A stretch of DNA of 64,000 nucleotides from Ventosimonas gracilis (GCF_001580025.1 NZ_LSZO01000135.1:43251-107250), one strand, 5' to 3'. Positions 52,085-62,247 are shown, counted from the stretch's first letter. Numbers and translations are program-made. Notes: a model not told the origin generated them from the sequence alone.

Positions 52085-52888
52085 ATGAAGTATCTAAGTT
52101 TATTGCTTGCGTTTTGCTTGATTGCACCGCTGGCTTATGCCGATAATCCCGATCTTCCCGCGCGGCTGCAAAAAGCCGATAAGTGGGTATTTTGCAGCGG
52201 GGTGGATTCACCACCTATGGTCTTTAATGACGAAAAACAAAACCGCGCCGGCGTAGTAGTCGATTTAGGTGAACAAATCGCCAAGCGGCTTGGCAATAAA
52301 AAGATTGAATGGCGGATTATTCCCTTTGCCGGATTGATACCAGCCATGCTCGCCAGGCAATGCGACATTATTATGGATCAATTATTCGATAAGCCGGAAC
52401 GGCGCGAAGTGATCGATATGGTCAACTATATGTATTCCAGCCAGGCCGTATTAGTTGGCAAAGGCAATCCGCACAATATTCATAAGCTGGATGATTTATC
52501 CGGCAAAAAAGTTGCGGCACTTAACGGCTCAACCATTCGCGTTTTATTGGAAGAACATAATAAAAAGCTGCAACAAGCCCAAAAAGCACCGATGAAGTTA
52601 GTGATTTATTCTACCGATACCGACGCTTTTCAAGCACTGCGCTTTGGTCATGCCGATGCTTATGGCACTACGGTAGAAAGCGCCGGTTGGTATCAGAGTA
52701 TTGCCCCGGATTTATTTGAAACCGGCGTGCCATCTTTTGCGCGTATCTTGACCGGTGTAGGTATTCATAAAGAAGACAAAGCCTTAACCGCCGCGGTAGA
52801 ACAAGTCATTAAAGCCATGCAGGCCGATGGAAGCTATCTGCAAATATTAAAGAAATGGAATATTGAAGACGACCAACTGGAATTTTAA
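52085..52888 (+). CDS. Amino-acid ABC transporter periplasmic binding protein (family 3)
   Basis: This 267-residue precursor has a signal peptide (about 1-19, ending AYA). The mature part shows family-3 features: VDLGEQIAKRLGNKKIEWRI, CDIIMDQLFDKPERREVIDM and LSGKKVAALNGSTIRVLL. The specific amino acid is not evident. Codons such as TTA and ATT are more common than in neighbouring genes, hinting at a different origin. It begins a cassette with a permease and a gamma-glutamyltransferase. Confidence 0.9.
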   Translation: MKYLSLLLAFCLIAPLAYADNPDLPARLQKADKWVFCSGVDSPPMVFNDEKQNRAGVVVDLGEQIAKRLGNKKIEWRIIPFAGLIPAMLARQCDIIMDQLFDKPERREVIDMVNYMYSSQAVLVGKGNPHNIHKLDDLSGKKVAALNGSTIRVLLEEHNKKLQQAQKAPMKLVIYSTDTDAFQALRFGHADAYGTTVESAGWYQSIAPDLFETGVPSFARILTGVGIHKEDKALTAAVEQVIKAMQADGSYLQILKKWNIEDDQLEF

Positions 52889-52897
52889 GGGGGATTT

Positions 52898-53668
52898 ATG
52901 AATTTCAGTTGGGATATCTTCTGGCAATACCTGCTGCGTCCCAGTGATGTTTATCTACACGGATTATGGATAACCTGCGCGATAGCGGTATTTTCCATGT
53001 TATTAGGCTGTGTATTAGGCTTGGCCGCGGCGTTACTGCGCTTATCGCCTTATGCGCTGCTACGCTGGCCGGTGGATTTTTATGTCTGGCTGATGCGCGG
53101 CACGCCGTTATTGGTGCAGATTGTCTTTCTTTATACTGCGCTTGCGGCAGGTGGTATCTTTCGATTTGAAGATATTGACCTGGGATTATTTATCCTGCCC
53201 GGCAATATTCAAGCGGCGATTATCGCACTGGGATTAAATGAAGGCGCCTATATGGCAGAGATTATCCGTTCCGGTTTAAGCTCGGTCAGCCGTGGGCAAT
53301 ACGATGCCGGACGTTCACTGGGCATGAGCTTTCCAGTGTTAATGCGCCATATTGTATTGCCGCAAGCCTTTCGCATTATTATTCCGCCACTCGGCAATGA
53401 ATTTAATGTCATGCTGAAAAATACCACCTTGGTGAGCGTCATTGGCGTACAGGAATTATTGCTCAGTACGCAAATGGTCACCTCAGCGACTTTTCGGGTA
53501 TTTGAGCTGTATTTAGTCGTGGCGCTGTATTTCTTATTATTAACGACCATTTGGGGCTTTTTTCAGCGCGCATTGGAACGGCGCTTTGGCAAGTCCACAC
53601 AAGCCGGGGAAAGCGCCAGCAGCCGCTTATTGGGCGCACAGTGGTTTAAACAACTGCGCAGCCGTTAA
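52898..53668 (+). CDS. Amino-acid ABC transporter permease (HisM/GlnP family)
   Basis: This 256-residue membrane protein has about five spans, the family segment VYVWLMRGTPLLVQIVFLY-like at about 65-85, and the EAA loop GRSLGMSFPVLMRHIVLPQAF. It begins ten bases after the binding protein gene. No ATP-binding subunit is encoded nearby, so it may share one from another locus. AT-richer codon use is shared with the preceding gene. Confidence 0.9.
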   Translation: MNFSWDIFWQYLLRPSDVYLHGLWITCAIAVFSMLLGCVLGLAAALLRLSPYALLRWPVDFYVWLMRGTPLLVQIVFLYTALAAGGIFRFEDIDLGLFILPGNIQAAIIALGLNEGAYMAEIIRSGLSSVSRGQYDAGRSLGMSFPVLMRHIVLPQAFRIIIPPLGNEFNVMLKNTTLVSVIGVQELLLSTQMVTSATFRVFELYLVVALYFLLLTTIWGFFQRALERRFGKSTQAGESASSRLLGAQWFKQLRSR

Positions 53669-53701
53669 CTCTCTATTGATAAAGAAAAGATAAAGAAAAC
53701 C

Positions 53702-55318
53702 ATGCTTAATTTTTCCTCTCATCATTACCCTTACCCTTCTCAGCGCCAATGCGTGTTTGCACAAAATGGCATGCTGGCCACCTCGCAGCCGCTCGCAGCC
53801 GAAGCCGGTATCCGCATGCTGCATCAGGGCGGCAACGCCATTGATGCGGCAATAGCGTGCGCCGCCGCGCTAACCGTGGTTGAGCCGGCCGGCTGCGCTA
53901 TCGGCGGCGATGCCTTTGCTCTGGTGTGGACCGCTGGTCGCCTGCACGGCCTTGATGCCAGTGGCCATGCGCCCGCAGCGCTTTCCATCGACAAGGTTAA
54001 GGAAAAAGGCTATGAGCGTATGCCGATGCACGGCTGGCTGCCGGTCACAGTGCCGGGTTGCCCATCCGCTTGGGCGGCACTTTCCAAACGTTTTGGCAAG
54101 CTGCCGTTTGCCGAACTGCTGAAGCCCGCGATTGATCTGGCGGTCAAAGGCTTTCCCGTTTCGCCAGTGATTGCGCACCAGTGGGAAATTTCAAAGAATG
54201 CCTATCAAGCGAGCCTTGAGCGCGAGCCGGTGCTTGCTAGCTGGTTTGAGTGCTGGACAGAAAACGGCCAAGCACCCGCCGCAGGCGAGCTGTTTAAAAA
54301 TCCAGCACTGGCAAAAACCTTGCAAGAACTGGCAAAAAGCGGCTGCGAGAGTTTTTATCGCGGCGAACTGGCGCGGCGGCTGGTCGATTACGCGGCGCAA
54401 ACCGGCGGCCTTTTAAGCGCTGAAGACCTTGCTAATTACCATCCGCAGTGGGTAGAGCCGATCAAGGTCAATTATCGCGGGGTGGATGTGTGGGAAATCC
54501 CGCCCAGCGGGCAGGGCTTGGTCGTGCTGCTGTGCTTAAATATCCTGCAAGGCTTTGATTTTACGCATCGTGACAGCGATTTGACCTGGCATCGCCAGCT
54601 TGAAGCGCTGAAAAAAGCCTATAGCGATGGCCGCCACTACATTAGCGACCCCGCGCATATGCGCATTTATGCCCGTCATCTGCTGCAAGCGAGCTACGCC
54701 CAAACCCGTCGTCTTGAGATTGGCGAACAGGCCGCCCTGCCCTTTCACGGCACGCCAGAAAGCAGCGGCACGGTTTATCTTGCGGCTGCCGATGGGCAGG
54801 GCAATATGGTCTCCTTTATCCAAAGCCCCTATCACGGCTTTGGCTCAGGCGTAGTGCTGCCGGACAGCGGGATTTGCCTGCAAAACCGCGGCTATGAATT
54901 TAGCCTTGAGCCTTCGCACGTCAATGCGCTAAAGGGCGGAAAAAAGACCTTTCATACCATTATCCCCGGCTTTCTCAGCCAACACGGACAGCCACTGGGG
55001 CCATTTGGCGTAATGGGTGGCTATATGCAGCCGCAAGGCCATGTACAGATGGTGATGAACCTGGTGGACTTTGGCCTGAATCCGCAAGCCGCGCTGGATG
55101 CCCCGCGCTGGCAGTGGCTGGGCGAGATGAAAATAGGGCTTGAACAAAGCACCCCGCAAAGCCTCGCGCTGGCGCTAGCACGACGCGGGCACCAGGTGGA
55201 AATCAACGGCGACAGCCTCGACTACGGACGCGGCCAAATCATCCTGCGTGACCCGCAAAGCGGCGTGCTCTGCGGCGGCACCGAACCCAGGGCGGACTCA
55301 CATATTGCGGTGTGCTAA
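53702..55318 (+). CDS. ggt: Gamma-glutamyltransferase family protein
   Basis: This 538-residue Ntn-hydrolase family protein has MLATSQPLAAEAGIRMLHQGGNAIDAA, PAGCAIGGDAFALVW and a likely autoprocessing threonine in SSGTVYLAAADGQGNMVSF, about residue 360, splitting large and small subunits. GGYMQPQGHVQMVMNLVDFG lies in the small subunit. No signal peptide is visible, so it may act in the cytoplasm. Association with an amino-acid importer suggests use of gamma-glutamyl compounds. An A-rich 11-base repeat directly precedes the ATG. Confidence 0.87.
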   Translation: MLNFSSHHYPYPSQRQCVFAQNGMLATSQPLAAEAGIRMLHQGGNAIDAAIACAAALTVVEPAGCAIGGDAFALVWTAGRLHGLDASGHAPAALSIDKVKEKGYERMPMHGWLPVTVPGCPSAWAALSKRFGKLPFAELLKPAIDLAVKGFPVSPVIAHQWEISKNAYQASLEREPVLASWFECWTENGQAPAAGELFKNPALAKTLQELAKSGCESFYRGELARRLVDYAAQTGGLLSAEDLANYHPQWVEPIKVNYRGVDVWEIPPSGQGLVVLLCLNILQGFDFTHRDSDLTWHRQLEALKKAYSDGRHYISDPAHMRIYARHLLQASYAQTRRLEIGEQAALPFHGTPESSGTVYLAAADGQGNMVSFIQSPYHGFGSGVVLPDSGICLQNRGYEFSLEPSHVNALKGGKKTFHTIIPGFLSQHGQPLGPFGVMGGYMQPQGHVQMVMNLVDFGLNPQAALDAPRWQWLGEMKIGLEQSTPQSLALALARRGHQVEINGDSLDYGRGQIILRDPQSGVLCGGTEPRADSHIAVC

Positions 55319-55416
55319 GAACCAGGCAATGTATCGCAAGCCTGCAAGATAATGAAGCGGCGATGCAGAGTGACGGGTTAGTCGTGTTGATCAGCAAAGC
55401 TTTGTGGATGCCTATT

Positions 55417-55442
55417 CCCTTCTCCCGCAAGCGGAAGAAGGG
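55417..55442. repeat. Palindromic intergenic repeat between ggt and ilvE
   Basis: CCCTTCTCCCGC, AA and GCGGAAGAAGGG form an imperfect palindrome between convergent genes. It resembles the elements at 27137-27162 and 63857-63894 and probably acts as a terminator for ggt and ilvE. Confidence 0.55.
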
Positions 55443-55463
55443 TTGGGTAGTCAAAAGTGGTCG

Positions 55464-56384
55464 CTAAACCCGCGTCAGCCACTCGCCGTGTGCTTCGCTT
55501 TTGCCGCTGACCAACTCAAAGTAGGCTTTTTGCAAGGTTTCGGTGATTGGTCCGCGGCAGCCTTGGCCGATTTGGCGGCCATCCAGTTCACGGATGGGCG
55601 TTACTTCGGCGGCGCTACCGGTAAAGAAGGCTTCATCGGCAATATAAACTTCATCACGGGTAATGCGTTTTTCGATGATTTCAATACCGCGTTCACGCGC
55701 TAATACAAAAATAGTATTACGGGTAATACCGTTTAAGCAGGCAGTGACTTCCGGTGTATAGAGCACGCCGTTTTTAACGATAAACACATTCTCGCCGCTG
55801 CCTTCGGCAACATAGCCTTCCGGATCAAGTAATAAGGCTTCATCCGCACCGCTGGCTAAGGCTTCTTGCAATGCCAACATGGAGTTGACATAAGCGGCGC
55901 TGCTTTTGGCGCGGGTCATGGTGATATTGACATGATGACGGGTAAAGGAACTGGTGCGGATGCGAATACCTTTGGCGAGCGCTTCTTCGCCCATATAAGC
56001 GCCCCACTGCCAGGCGGCAACAAACACATGGGTGTTTAATCCTTCCGCGCGCAGCCCCATACCTTCGCTGCCATAAAAGGCGAGTGGGCGGATATAGGCG
56101 CTTTGCAGATGGTTTTCGCGCACCGCCGCGCAGCAGGCGGCGTTGATTTCATCCTTGCTGTAGGGGATTTTCATATTGAGGATATGCGCCGACTCGAACA
56201 ACCGGTTGGTGTGTTCTTTAAGGCGAAAAATCGCCGTGCCGGATGGCGTTTGATAGGCACGGATGCCTTCAAACACGGCAAGGCCATAGTGCAATGAGTG
56301 GGTCAGTACGTGGGTATTGGCCTCGCGCCAAGGCACTAGTTTTCCGTCGTACCAGATAACACCGTCCCTATCCGCCATTGACAT
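55464..56384 (-). CDS. ilvE: Branched-chain amino-acid aminotransferase
   Basis: This fold-IV PLP enzyme makes Val, Leu and Ile. The 306-residue protein starts MSMADRDGVIWYDGKLVPW and has HYGLAVFEGIRAYQT, the PLP lysine in NITMTRAKSSAAYVNSMLA, VAEGSGENVFIVK and TACLNGITRNTI. The sequence is close to Pseudomonas IlvE throughout. It is downstream of glnE on the same strand. Confidence 0.96.
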   Translation of the reverse strand: MSMADRDGVIWYDGKLVPWREANTHVLTHSLHYGLAVFEGIRAYQTPSGTAIFRLKEHTNRLFESAHILNMKIPYSKDEINAACCAAVRENHLQSAYIRPLAFYGSEGMGLRAEGLNTHVFVAAWQWGAYMGEEALAKGIRIRTSSFTRHHVNITMTRAKSSAAYVNSMLALQEALASGADEALLLDPEGYVAEGSGENVFIVKNGVLYTPEVTACLNGITRNTIFVLARERGIEIIEKRITRDEVYIADEAFFTGSAAEVTPIRELDGRQIGQGCRGPITETLQKAYFELVSGKSEAHGEWLTRV

Positions 56385-56425
56385 TGTTTGTGCTCCGTAG
56401 CTGTCTTGAAATTCGCGGCTTTAGC

Positions 56426-56447
56426 CTTGCCCACCAGCGCGGGCAAG
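56426..56447 (-). terminator. Hairpin between glnE and ilvE
   Basis: CTTGCCC (56426-56432) and GGGCAAG (56441-56447) form a seven-base stem with an eight-base loop. It lies about 97 bases after the glnE stop, upstream of ilvE. No T run follows, so termination is uncertain. Confidence 0.4.
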
Positions 56448-56543
56448 ACTCATCATTCGCCATAAAATGACGCTACTTTAGCGACCCCGCCTTGCGCAGG
56501 CTAGGGGAATTTAAGGATTGACGCTTTTGATTGGGCTCGCCGA

Positions 56544-59417
56544 TTAATTAAGCCCCAGTTCGTGCCACAGGCGGATCACTTCGCGGCGTTCGCTGGCAAA
56601 CGCATCATCCGCCAAGCGCAGCGCTTTTTGTTGCAAGGCCAGTTGATGCGCTTTGCTGCGGTAGCTTTTGTAGATGCTTTGCAGCACATGCGCATCTTCG
56701 GCAGAAAACAGGGCGCTACTGCCAAGTTCATCCAAAAGGCGCATGCAGTCCGTCCAGCGCAGTAAGTCGGGGTGTTGGTAGGCAAAGGCGAGGGCTGCGT
56801 ATTGCACGATAAATTCAATATCGACGATACCGCCGACATCTTGTTTTAAATCAAAACCTTGACCTCCGCTGCGGGTTCCCAAGTTTTCACGCATTTTGCG
56901 CCGCATATCGCTGACTTCTGCCGCGAGTTTCGTTTTATCGCGCGGCCTGCTCAGCACGCGCTGGCGCACTTGCTCAAAGGCCGCGCCCAGTTGCTCGCTA
57001 CCCGCCAGTACGCGGGCGCGAAGCAGCGCTTGGTGCTCCCAAGTCCAGGCGGATTCGCTCTGGTAGCGCGCAAAGGCGGCGAGCGAGCTGACCAATAGGC
57101 CGGATGCGCCGGACGGGCGAAGGCGCATATCCACTTCGTACAGTGCGCCGGAGGCGGTATTGGTGGTTAACAGATGCAAAATGCGCTGGCCTAAGCGCAT
57201 AAAAAACTGTGCGCCATCGACCGGCTTGTCACCATCGGTGCTGGCATTGGGGTCGCCGTCGTGCAGAAAGACCAAGTCCAGATCCGACGAATGGCTAAGT
57301 TCCAAACCGCCTAATTTTCCGTAGCCAATAATGACAAAATCAAGCTCAGAGCGGCCGCCATCCAATCGCTTCGGCCTGCCGTGCCGCGCGACGCACTGTT
57401 GCCAGGCAAGATGCAGCACCTGCTCCAAAATCGCCTCGGCCAGCCAGGTGAGATAGTCCGATACCTTCATGAGCGGTAACGTACCACCCAGTTCCGCGGT
57501 GACCACGCGCAGGCTGTGCGCGAGTTTGAAGTGGCGCAGTGCTTCCATTTGTTGTTCGAGGTCATCCGCCGGGATACGCAGCAAGCGCTCTTGCAATTCG
57601 GCGGCAAGCTGCGGGGCACGCGGTACTTGGTAAAGTTTGTCGCCTTGCAAAAGCTCATCTAACAAAAGCGGATAACGCGCCATTTGTGCGGCAATCCACG
57701 GACTTTTTGCGCACAGCTCCAGCAATTGATTCAGTGCATCGGGGCGCTCACACAGCAGCAGCAGATAAACCGAACGCCGCGCAATGGCGCCAACCAATGG
57801 CAATACGCGCTCCAGCACTTCACCTGGCCTGTCTTGCTGCACGATTTGTGCGAGCAGGCGCGGCATCAGTGCATCCAAACGTTGCCGCCCTTGGCTTTGC
57901 ATGGCGCGCACGGCTGAACTTTCACGCAATGCCATCAGTTGTTGCCAGGCGGTTTGCGCTTGGCTAAAACCCGCTTCGCCAAGCTGCGCCTGGGCGCTGG
58001 TTTCGGGTAATCTGCCCAGCCAAAGCGGCAGCCACTGGCCGCTTTCATCGGCGCTTTCGGTTTCGTCATCCTTTGCTGCAATCACCGCGCGAAAGTGTTG
58101 ATCAATCCGCGTGCGCCACTGCCCAAGCTGCCGCATAAAGCTCGTCCAGTCGGCAAAACCCATCAGACAGGCGAGGCGTGCCCGGTTAACCTCATCGTCC
58201 GGCAGCGCGTGGGTTTGTTGGTCGGCAATCGCTTGCAAGCCGTGTTCGACATAGCGCAAAAAGCGGTAGCCGTCTTTAAGCTCGCGTATCACTTTTGCCG
58301 GCAGATAGCCTTGTTTTTCCAGTACCGCCAGCACGTCGAGCAAGGCACGTTGTTGCAGCGCGAGATTGCGCCCACCGTGGATAAGCTGGAAGGCTTGCGC
58401 GATAAACTCCACCTCGCGGATGCCGCCCGCGCCGAGCTTGATATTGTCTTGCAGTTCGCGGCGGCGTACTTCCTGCTCAATCAGCCGCTTCATGTCGCGC
58501 AGCGCTTCGATCGCCGAATAGTCCAGATAACGGCGAAACACAAACGGGCGCAGTAGTTTGAGCAGTGCCCGTCCGGCGCTGTTATCGCCTGCGACCACCC
58601 GCGCCTTAATCAGCGCGTAGCGCTCCCAATCGCGCCCTTGCGTTTGGTAATACTGCTCCAACGCGTTAAAGCTAAACACCAACGGGCCGCTGGAGCCGTA
58701 CGGACGAAGGCGCATGTCCACGCGAAAGACAAAACCGTCCACGGTGATGGCATCGAGCGCTTTAATCAGCTTTTGCCCCAGCTTGGTGAAAAATTCCTGA
58801 TTGTCGATAGAGCGTTTGCCGCCATGCGTTTCACCGCTTTGCGGGTAGGCAAAAATCAAGTCAATATCGGATGACAGGTTCAGTTCTTCTGCACCTAACT
58901 TGCCCATGCCGAGCACCAACAGTTGCTGCTCCTTACCGCTCTGTTTACCAATTGGCGTGCCGAACTGGGCGATTTGCTGGCGATAGAGAAAATCCGCCGC
59001 AAGGCTGATGGTCGTATCGGCCAGTTGAGACAGGTCGCGGCAGGTCTCGGCCAAATCGGCGAGGCGATTTAACTCGCGCCAAACAATGCGCAGTTGCTCG
59101 CGGTTACGAAAACGGCGCAAACAGTGCGCAAGCTGCGTTTCATCGGTGCAGTTTTTAAGCTGCTGTGAAAGCAGCGTGCGCAACTCGCCCGCTCTTCGCG
59201 GGCGCTCCAACTCGCCCGTTTCGGCTAATTGCAGGAGCTGTTCGGGGTCGCGCTGCACTTGTTCAAAGGCAAAATCACTTAACGCGCAGACCCACTGCAA
59301 CGCGCTCTGGCGTTCGTCCGGCCAGGCCGCCAAGCGGGCATCTGCCAGCAAGCGGTCTGCGCGGCACGCTTGTTCGCCCAAGTCATCCGGCAAAGCCCGC
59401 AGCAGCGGCAAACTCAT
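56544..59417 (-). CDS. glnE: Glutamine synthetase adenylyltransferase/deadenylase GlnE
   Basis: GlnE adds and removes AMP on glutamine synthetase in response to PII proteins. The 957-residue protein has two nucleotidyltransferase domains: the N-terminal deadenylylating one with LNLSSDIDLIFAYPQSGE and the C-terminal adenylylating one with LSHSSDLDLVFLHDGDPN. IREVEFIAQAFQLIHGG and GGIVDIEFIVQYAAL follow each catalytic domain. It starts at ATG 59417, divergent from aceE, the Pseudomonas arrangement. Confidence 0.97.
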   Translation of the reverse strand: MSLPLLRALPDDLGEQACRADRLLADARLAAWPDERQSALQWVCALSDFAFEQVQRDPEQLLQLAETGELERPRRAGELRTLLSQQLKNCTDETQLAHCLRRFRNREQLRIVWRELNRLADLAETCRDLSQLADTTISLAADFLYRQQIAQFGTPIGKQSGKEQQLLVLGMGKLGAEELNLSSDIDLIFAYPQSGETHGGKRSIDNQEFFTKLGQKLIKALDAITVDGFVFRVDMRLRPYGSSGPLVFSFNALEQYYQTQGRDWERYALIKARVVAGDNSAGRALLKLLRPFVFRRYLDYSAIEALRDMKRLIEQEVRRRELQDNIKLGAGGIREVEFIAQAFQLIHGGRNLALQQRALLDVLAVLEKQGYLPAKVIRELKDGYRFLRYVEHGLQAIADQQTHALPDDEVNRARLACLMGFADWTSFMRQLGQWRTRIDQHFRAVIAAKDDETESADESGQWLPLWLGRLPETSAQAQLGEAGFSQAQTAWQQLMALRESSAVRAMQSQGRQRLDALMPRLLAQIVQQDRPGEVLERVLPLVGAIARRSVYLLLLCERPDALNQLLELCAKSPWIAAQMARYPLLLDELLQGDKLYQVPRAPQLAAELQERLLRIPADDLEQQMEALRHFKLAHSLRVVTAELGGTLPLMKVSDYLTWLAEAILEQVLHLAWQQCVARHGRPKRLDGGRSELDFVIIGYGKLGGLELSHSSDLDLVFLHDGDPNASTDGDKPVDGAQFFMRLGQRILHLLTTNTASGALYEVDMRLRPSGASGLLVSSLAAFARYQSESAWTWEHQALLRARVLAGSEQLGAAFEQVRQRVLSRPRDKTKLAAEVSDMRRKMRENLGTRSGGQGFDLKQDVGGIVDIEFIVQYAALAFAYQHPDLLRWTDCMRLLDELGSSALFSAEDAHVLQSIYKSYRSKAHQLALQQKALRLADDAFASERREVIRLWHELGLN

Positions 59418-59588
59418 GGTTAATCTCCAACAAAAAGATGAAAACTGGTGCGTTTTGTAGTAAAACTACAGAGTTACTGGCTACCCGCCCGTCCGTTACA
59501 ACAATACCGGTGCCTGCGCCTTACAAGGGGGCTGGCATTTCCTGCTAGGCTTTCGATTTTGACGGCCTTTTACGTACTGGAGCAAGGC

Positions 59589-62234
59589 ATGCAAGACATC
59601 GATAGCGTCGAAACCCAAGAATGGCTCGACGCGCTGGAATCGGTCATTGAGCGCGAAGGTGAAGAACGCGCCCATTATCTGATGACCCGCATGGGCGATT
59701 TGGCCACCAAAAGTGGCTCGCAACTGCCCTACGCCATCACCACGCCCTACCGCAATACCCTTGGCGTTGACCAGGGCGCGTTGATGCCGGGAGATTTGTT
59801 TATGGAGCGGCGCATCCGCTCGCTGGTGCGCTGGAATGCGCTCGCCATGGTGATGCGTGCCAACCTGCAAGACCCGGACTTGGGCGGGCATATTTCCAGC
59901 TTTGCGTCTTCGGCCACGCTCTATGACGTGGGTTTTAACTACTTTTTCAAAGGCCCTTCCGAGCAACAGGGCGGCGACTTGGTGTTCTTCCAGGGTCACG
60001 CTTCTCCGGGCGTCTATGCCCGTGCGTTTTTGGAAGGACGGATCAGCGAAGAACAGATGAACAACTTTCGCCGTGAGGTCAGCGGCGGCGGGCTGTCGTC
60101 CTATCCGCATCCTTGGCTGATGCCCGATTTCTGGCAGTTCCCCACCGTTTCGATGGGGCTCGGTCCGATTCAGGCCATCTACCAGGCGCGTTTTATGAAG
60201 TATCTGGAAAGCCGCGGCTTTATCGAGGCCGGAACGCGCAAAGTCTGGTGCTTTTTGGGCGACGGCGAGTGCGACGAGCCGGAATCCTTGGGCGCGATTT
60301 CACTCGCCGGACGCGAAAAACTGGACAACCTGATTTTTGTCATCAACTGCAACCTGCAACGCCTCGACGGCCCGGTGCGCGGTAACGGCAAAATCATTCA
60401 GGAGCTCGAAGGCGTATTCCGTGGCGCAAAATGGAATGTGCTGAAAGTCATCTGGGGCAGGCTGTGGGATCCGCTGCTCGCACGCGATAAAGACGGCCTG
60501 CTGCAACGGCGGATGGATGAAGCGGTCGATGGCGAGTACCAAAACTACAAAGCCAAAGACGGCGCGTTTGTTCGCGAAAACTTCTTTAACAGCCCCGCAC
60601 TGAAAGACCTGGTCAAGGATATGACCGACGATGAAATCTGGATGCTCAACCGTGGCGGGCACGACCCGTACAAGGTCTACGCGGCCTATCATCGTGCGGT
60701 CAATACACAAGGCCAGCCCAGCGTGGTTTTGGCGAAAACCATCAAAGGCTACGGCACCGGCGCAGGTGAAGCGCAAAACACCGCGCACAATACGAAAAAG
60801 GTCGATACCGAAAGCCTTAAAAAATTCCGCGACCGCTTTAATATCCCGATTGCCGATAGCGAACTGGAACAACTGCCGTTTTACCGTCCGCCAGCAGACA
60901 GCATCGAGGCGCGTTATCTGACCGAGCGCCGGCAAGCCTTGGGCGGCTTTGTACCGCAACGGCGCAGCAAAAGCGTTGCCATCCCCGCGCCCAAAATGGA
61001 TAGCTTTAAAAGCATTACCGACGGCACTGGCGAGCGCGAAATCTCCACCACCATGGCCTTTGTGCGCATCCTCTCGCAGCTTGTCAAAGACAAAGCCTTG
61101 GGCAGCCGCATCGTACCGATTGTGCCGGACGAAGCGCGCACCTTCGGCATGGAAGGCATGTTCCGCCAGCTTGGCATCTACTCCTCGGTCGGCCAGCTTT
61201 ACGAACCGGTCGATAAAGACCAGGTGATGTTCTACCGCGAGGACAAAAAAGGGCAAATCCTCGAAGAAGGCATTACCGAAGCCGGTGCGATGAGTTCCTT
61301 TATTGCCGCGGCGACCAGCTACAGCACGCACAATCAGCCGATGCTGCCGTTTTACATCTTCTACTCGATGTTCGGCCTGCAACGCATTGGCGACCTCGCC
61401 TGGGCCGCCGGTGACAGCCGTGCGCGCGGCTTTTTGATTGGCGGCACCGCCGGACGCACCACGCTTAACGGCGAAGGCTTGCAGCACGAAGACGGCCACA
61501 GCCATATCATGGCGAGCACCATTCCGAATTGTCGCAGCTACGACCCCACTTACGCGGGCGAGCTTGCCGTGATCATCCGCGAAGGCATTCGCCAGATGAC
61601 CGAAGAGCAGCAGGACGTTTTCTACTACATCACCGTGATGAACGAAAACTACGCGCAACCGGCGCTGCCTGAAGGCTGCGAAGAAGGCATTATCCGTGGC
61701 ATGTACCGACTGGAGGCCGCGCCTGCCGGTGCCGCGCGCAAAGTGCAGCTTTTAGGCAGCGGCAGCATTTTGCGCGAAGTGCGCGAGGCGGCGGTTATTT
61801 TGCGCGAGCAATACCAGGTCGAGGCCGATGTATGGAGCGTGACCAGCTTTAACGAACTGCGCCGCGACGGTCTTGATGTTGAGCGCTACAACCGCCTGCA
61901 CCCCGGCGCAAAGCGGCGCGCCAGCTACGTGGAGCAGTGTTTGGATAAAGACGGCGGCGCGGTGATTGCGGCGACCGACTATATGAAGCTGTTTGCCGAA
62001 CAAATCCGCCAATGGGTGCCGGTTAAAGAATACAAAGTGCTGGGCACCGACGGCTTTGGCCGCAGCGACAGCCGCAAGCAACTGCGCCACTTCTTCGAAG
62101 TAGACCGCAACTGGATTGTGCTGACTGCGCTGGAAGCCTTGGTCGAACGCGGCGAGCTGAAGGCGCAAGTTTTGACCGAAGCCTTTGCCCGCTTGGGTAT
62201 CGATCCGGAAAAACCCAACCCGCTTAACGTCTAA
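59589..62234 (+). CDS. aceE: Pyruvate dehydrogenase E1 component (homodimeric)
   Basis: AceE decarboxylates pyruvate using thiamine diphosphate. The 881-residue protein starts MQDIDSVETQEWLDALESV, has the HASPGVYARAFLEGR segment, the ThDP motif GDGECDEPES followed by NCNLQRLDGPVRGNG, and GGTAGRTTLNGEGLQHEDGH in the second half. ATG 59589 has GGAG upstream; the frame is open 47 codons earlier without similarity. It forms an operon with aceF, 13 bases downstream. Confidence 0.97.
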   Translation: MQDIDSVETQEWLDALESVIEREGEERAHYLMTRMGDLATKSGSQLPYAITTPYRNTLGVDQGALMPGDLFMERRIRSLVRWNALAMVMRANLQDPDLGGHISSFASSATLYDVGFNYFFKGPSEQQGGDLVFFQGHASPGVYARAFLEGRISEEQMNNFRREVSGGGLSSYPHPWLMPDFWQFPTVSMGLGPIQAIYQARFMKYLESRGFIEAGTRKVWCFLGDGECDEPESLGAISLAGREKLDNLIFVINCNLQRLDGPVRGNGKIIQELEGVFRGAKWNVLKVIWGRLWDPLLARDKDGLLQRRMDEAVDGEYQNYKAKDGAFVRENFFNSPALKDLVKDMTDDEIWMLNRGGHDPYKVYAAYHRAVNTQGQPSVVLAKTIKGYGTGAGEAQNTAHNTKKVDTESLKKFRDRFNIPIADSELEQLPFYRPPADSIEARYLTERRQALGGFVPQRRSKSVAIPAPKMDSFKSITDGTGEREISTTMAFVRILSQLVKDKALGSRIVPIVPDEARTFGMEGMFRQLGIYSSVGQLYEPVDKDQVMFYREDKKGQILEEGITEAGAMSSFIAAATSYSTHNQPMLPFYIFYSMFGLQRIGDLAWAAGDSRARGFLIGGTAGRTTLNGEGLQHEDGHSHIMASTIPNCRSYDPTYAGELAVIIREGIRQMTEEQQDVFYYITVMNENYAQPALPEGCEEGIIRGMYRLEAAPAGAARKVQLLGSGSILREVREAAVILREQYQVEADVWSVTSFNELRRDGLDVERYNRLHPGAKRRASYVEQCLDKDGGAVIAATDYMKLFAEQIRQWVPVKEYKVLGTDGFGRSDSRKQLRHFFEVDRNWIVLTALEALVERGELKAQVLTEAFARLGIDPEKPNPLNV

Positions 62235-62247
62235 GGAGCGCCGCAAA

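Noticed and set aside
60300..61658. Long minus-strand frame inside aceE (about 450 codons), and a similar one at 61752-63035
   Set aside because: They are antisense to well-conserved aceE and aceF, a common effect of GC-rich codon bias, and show no family motifs.
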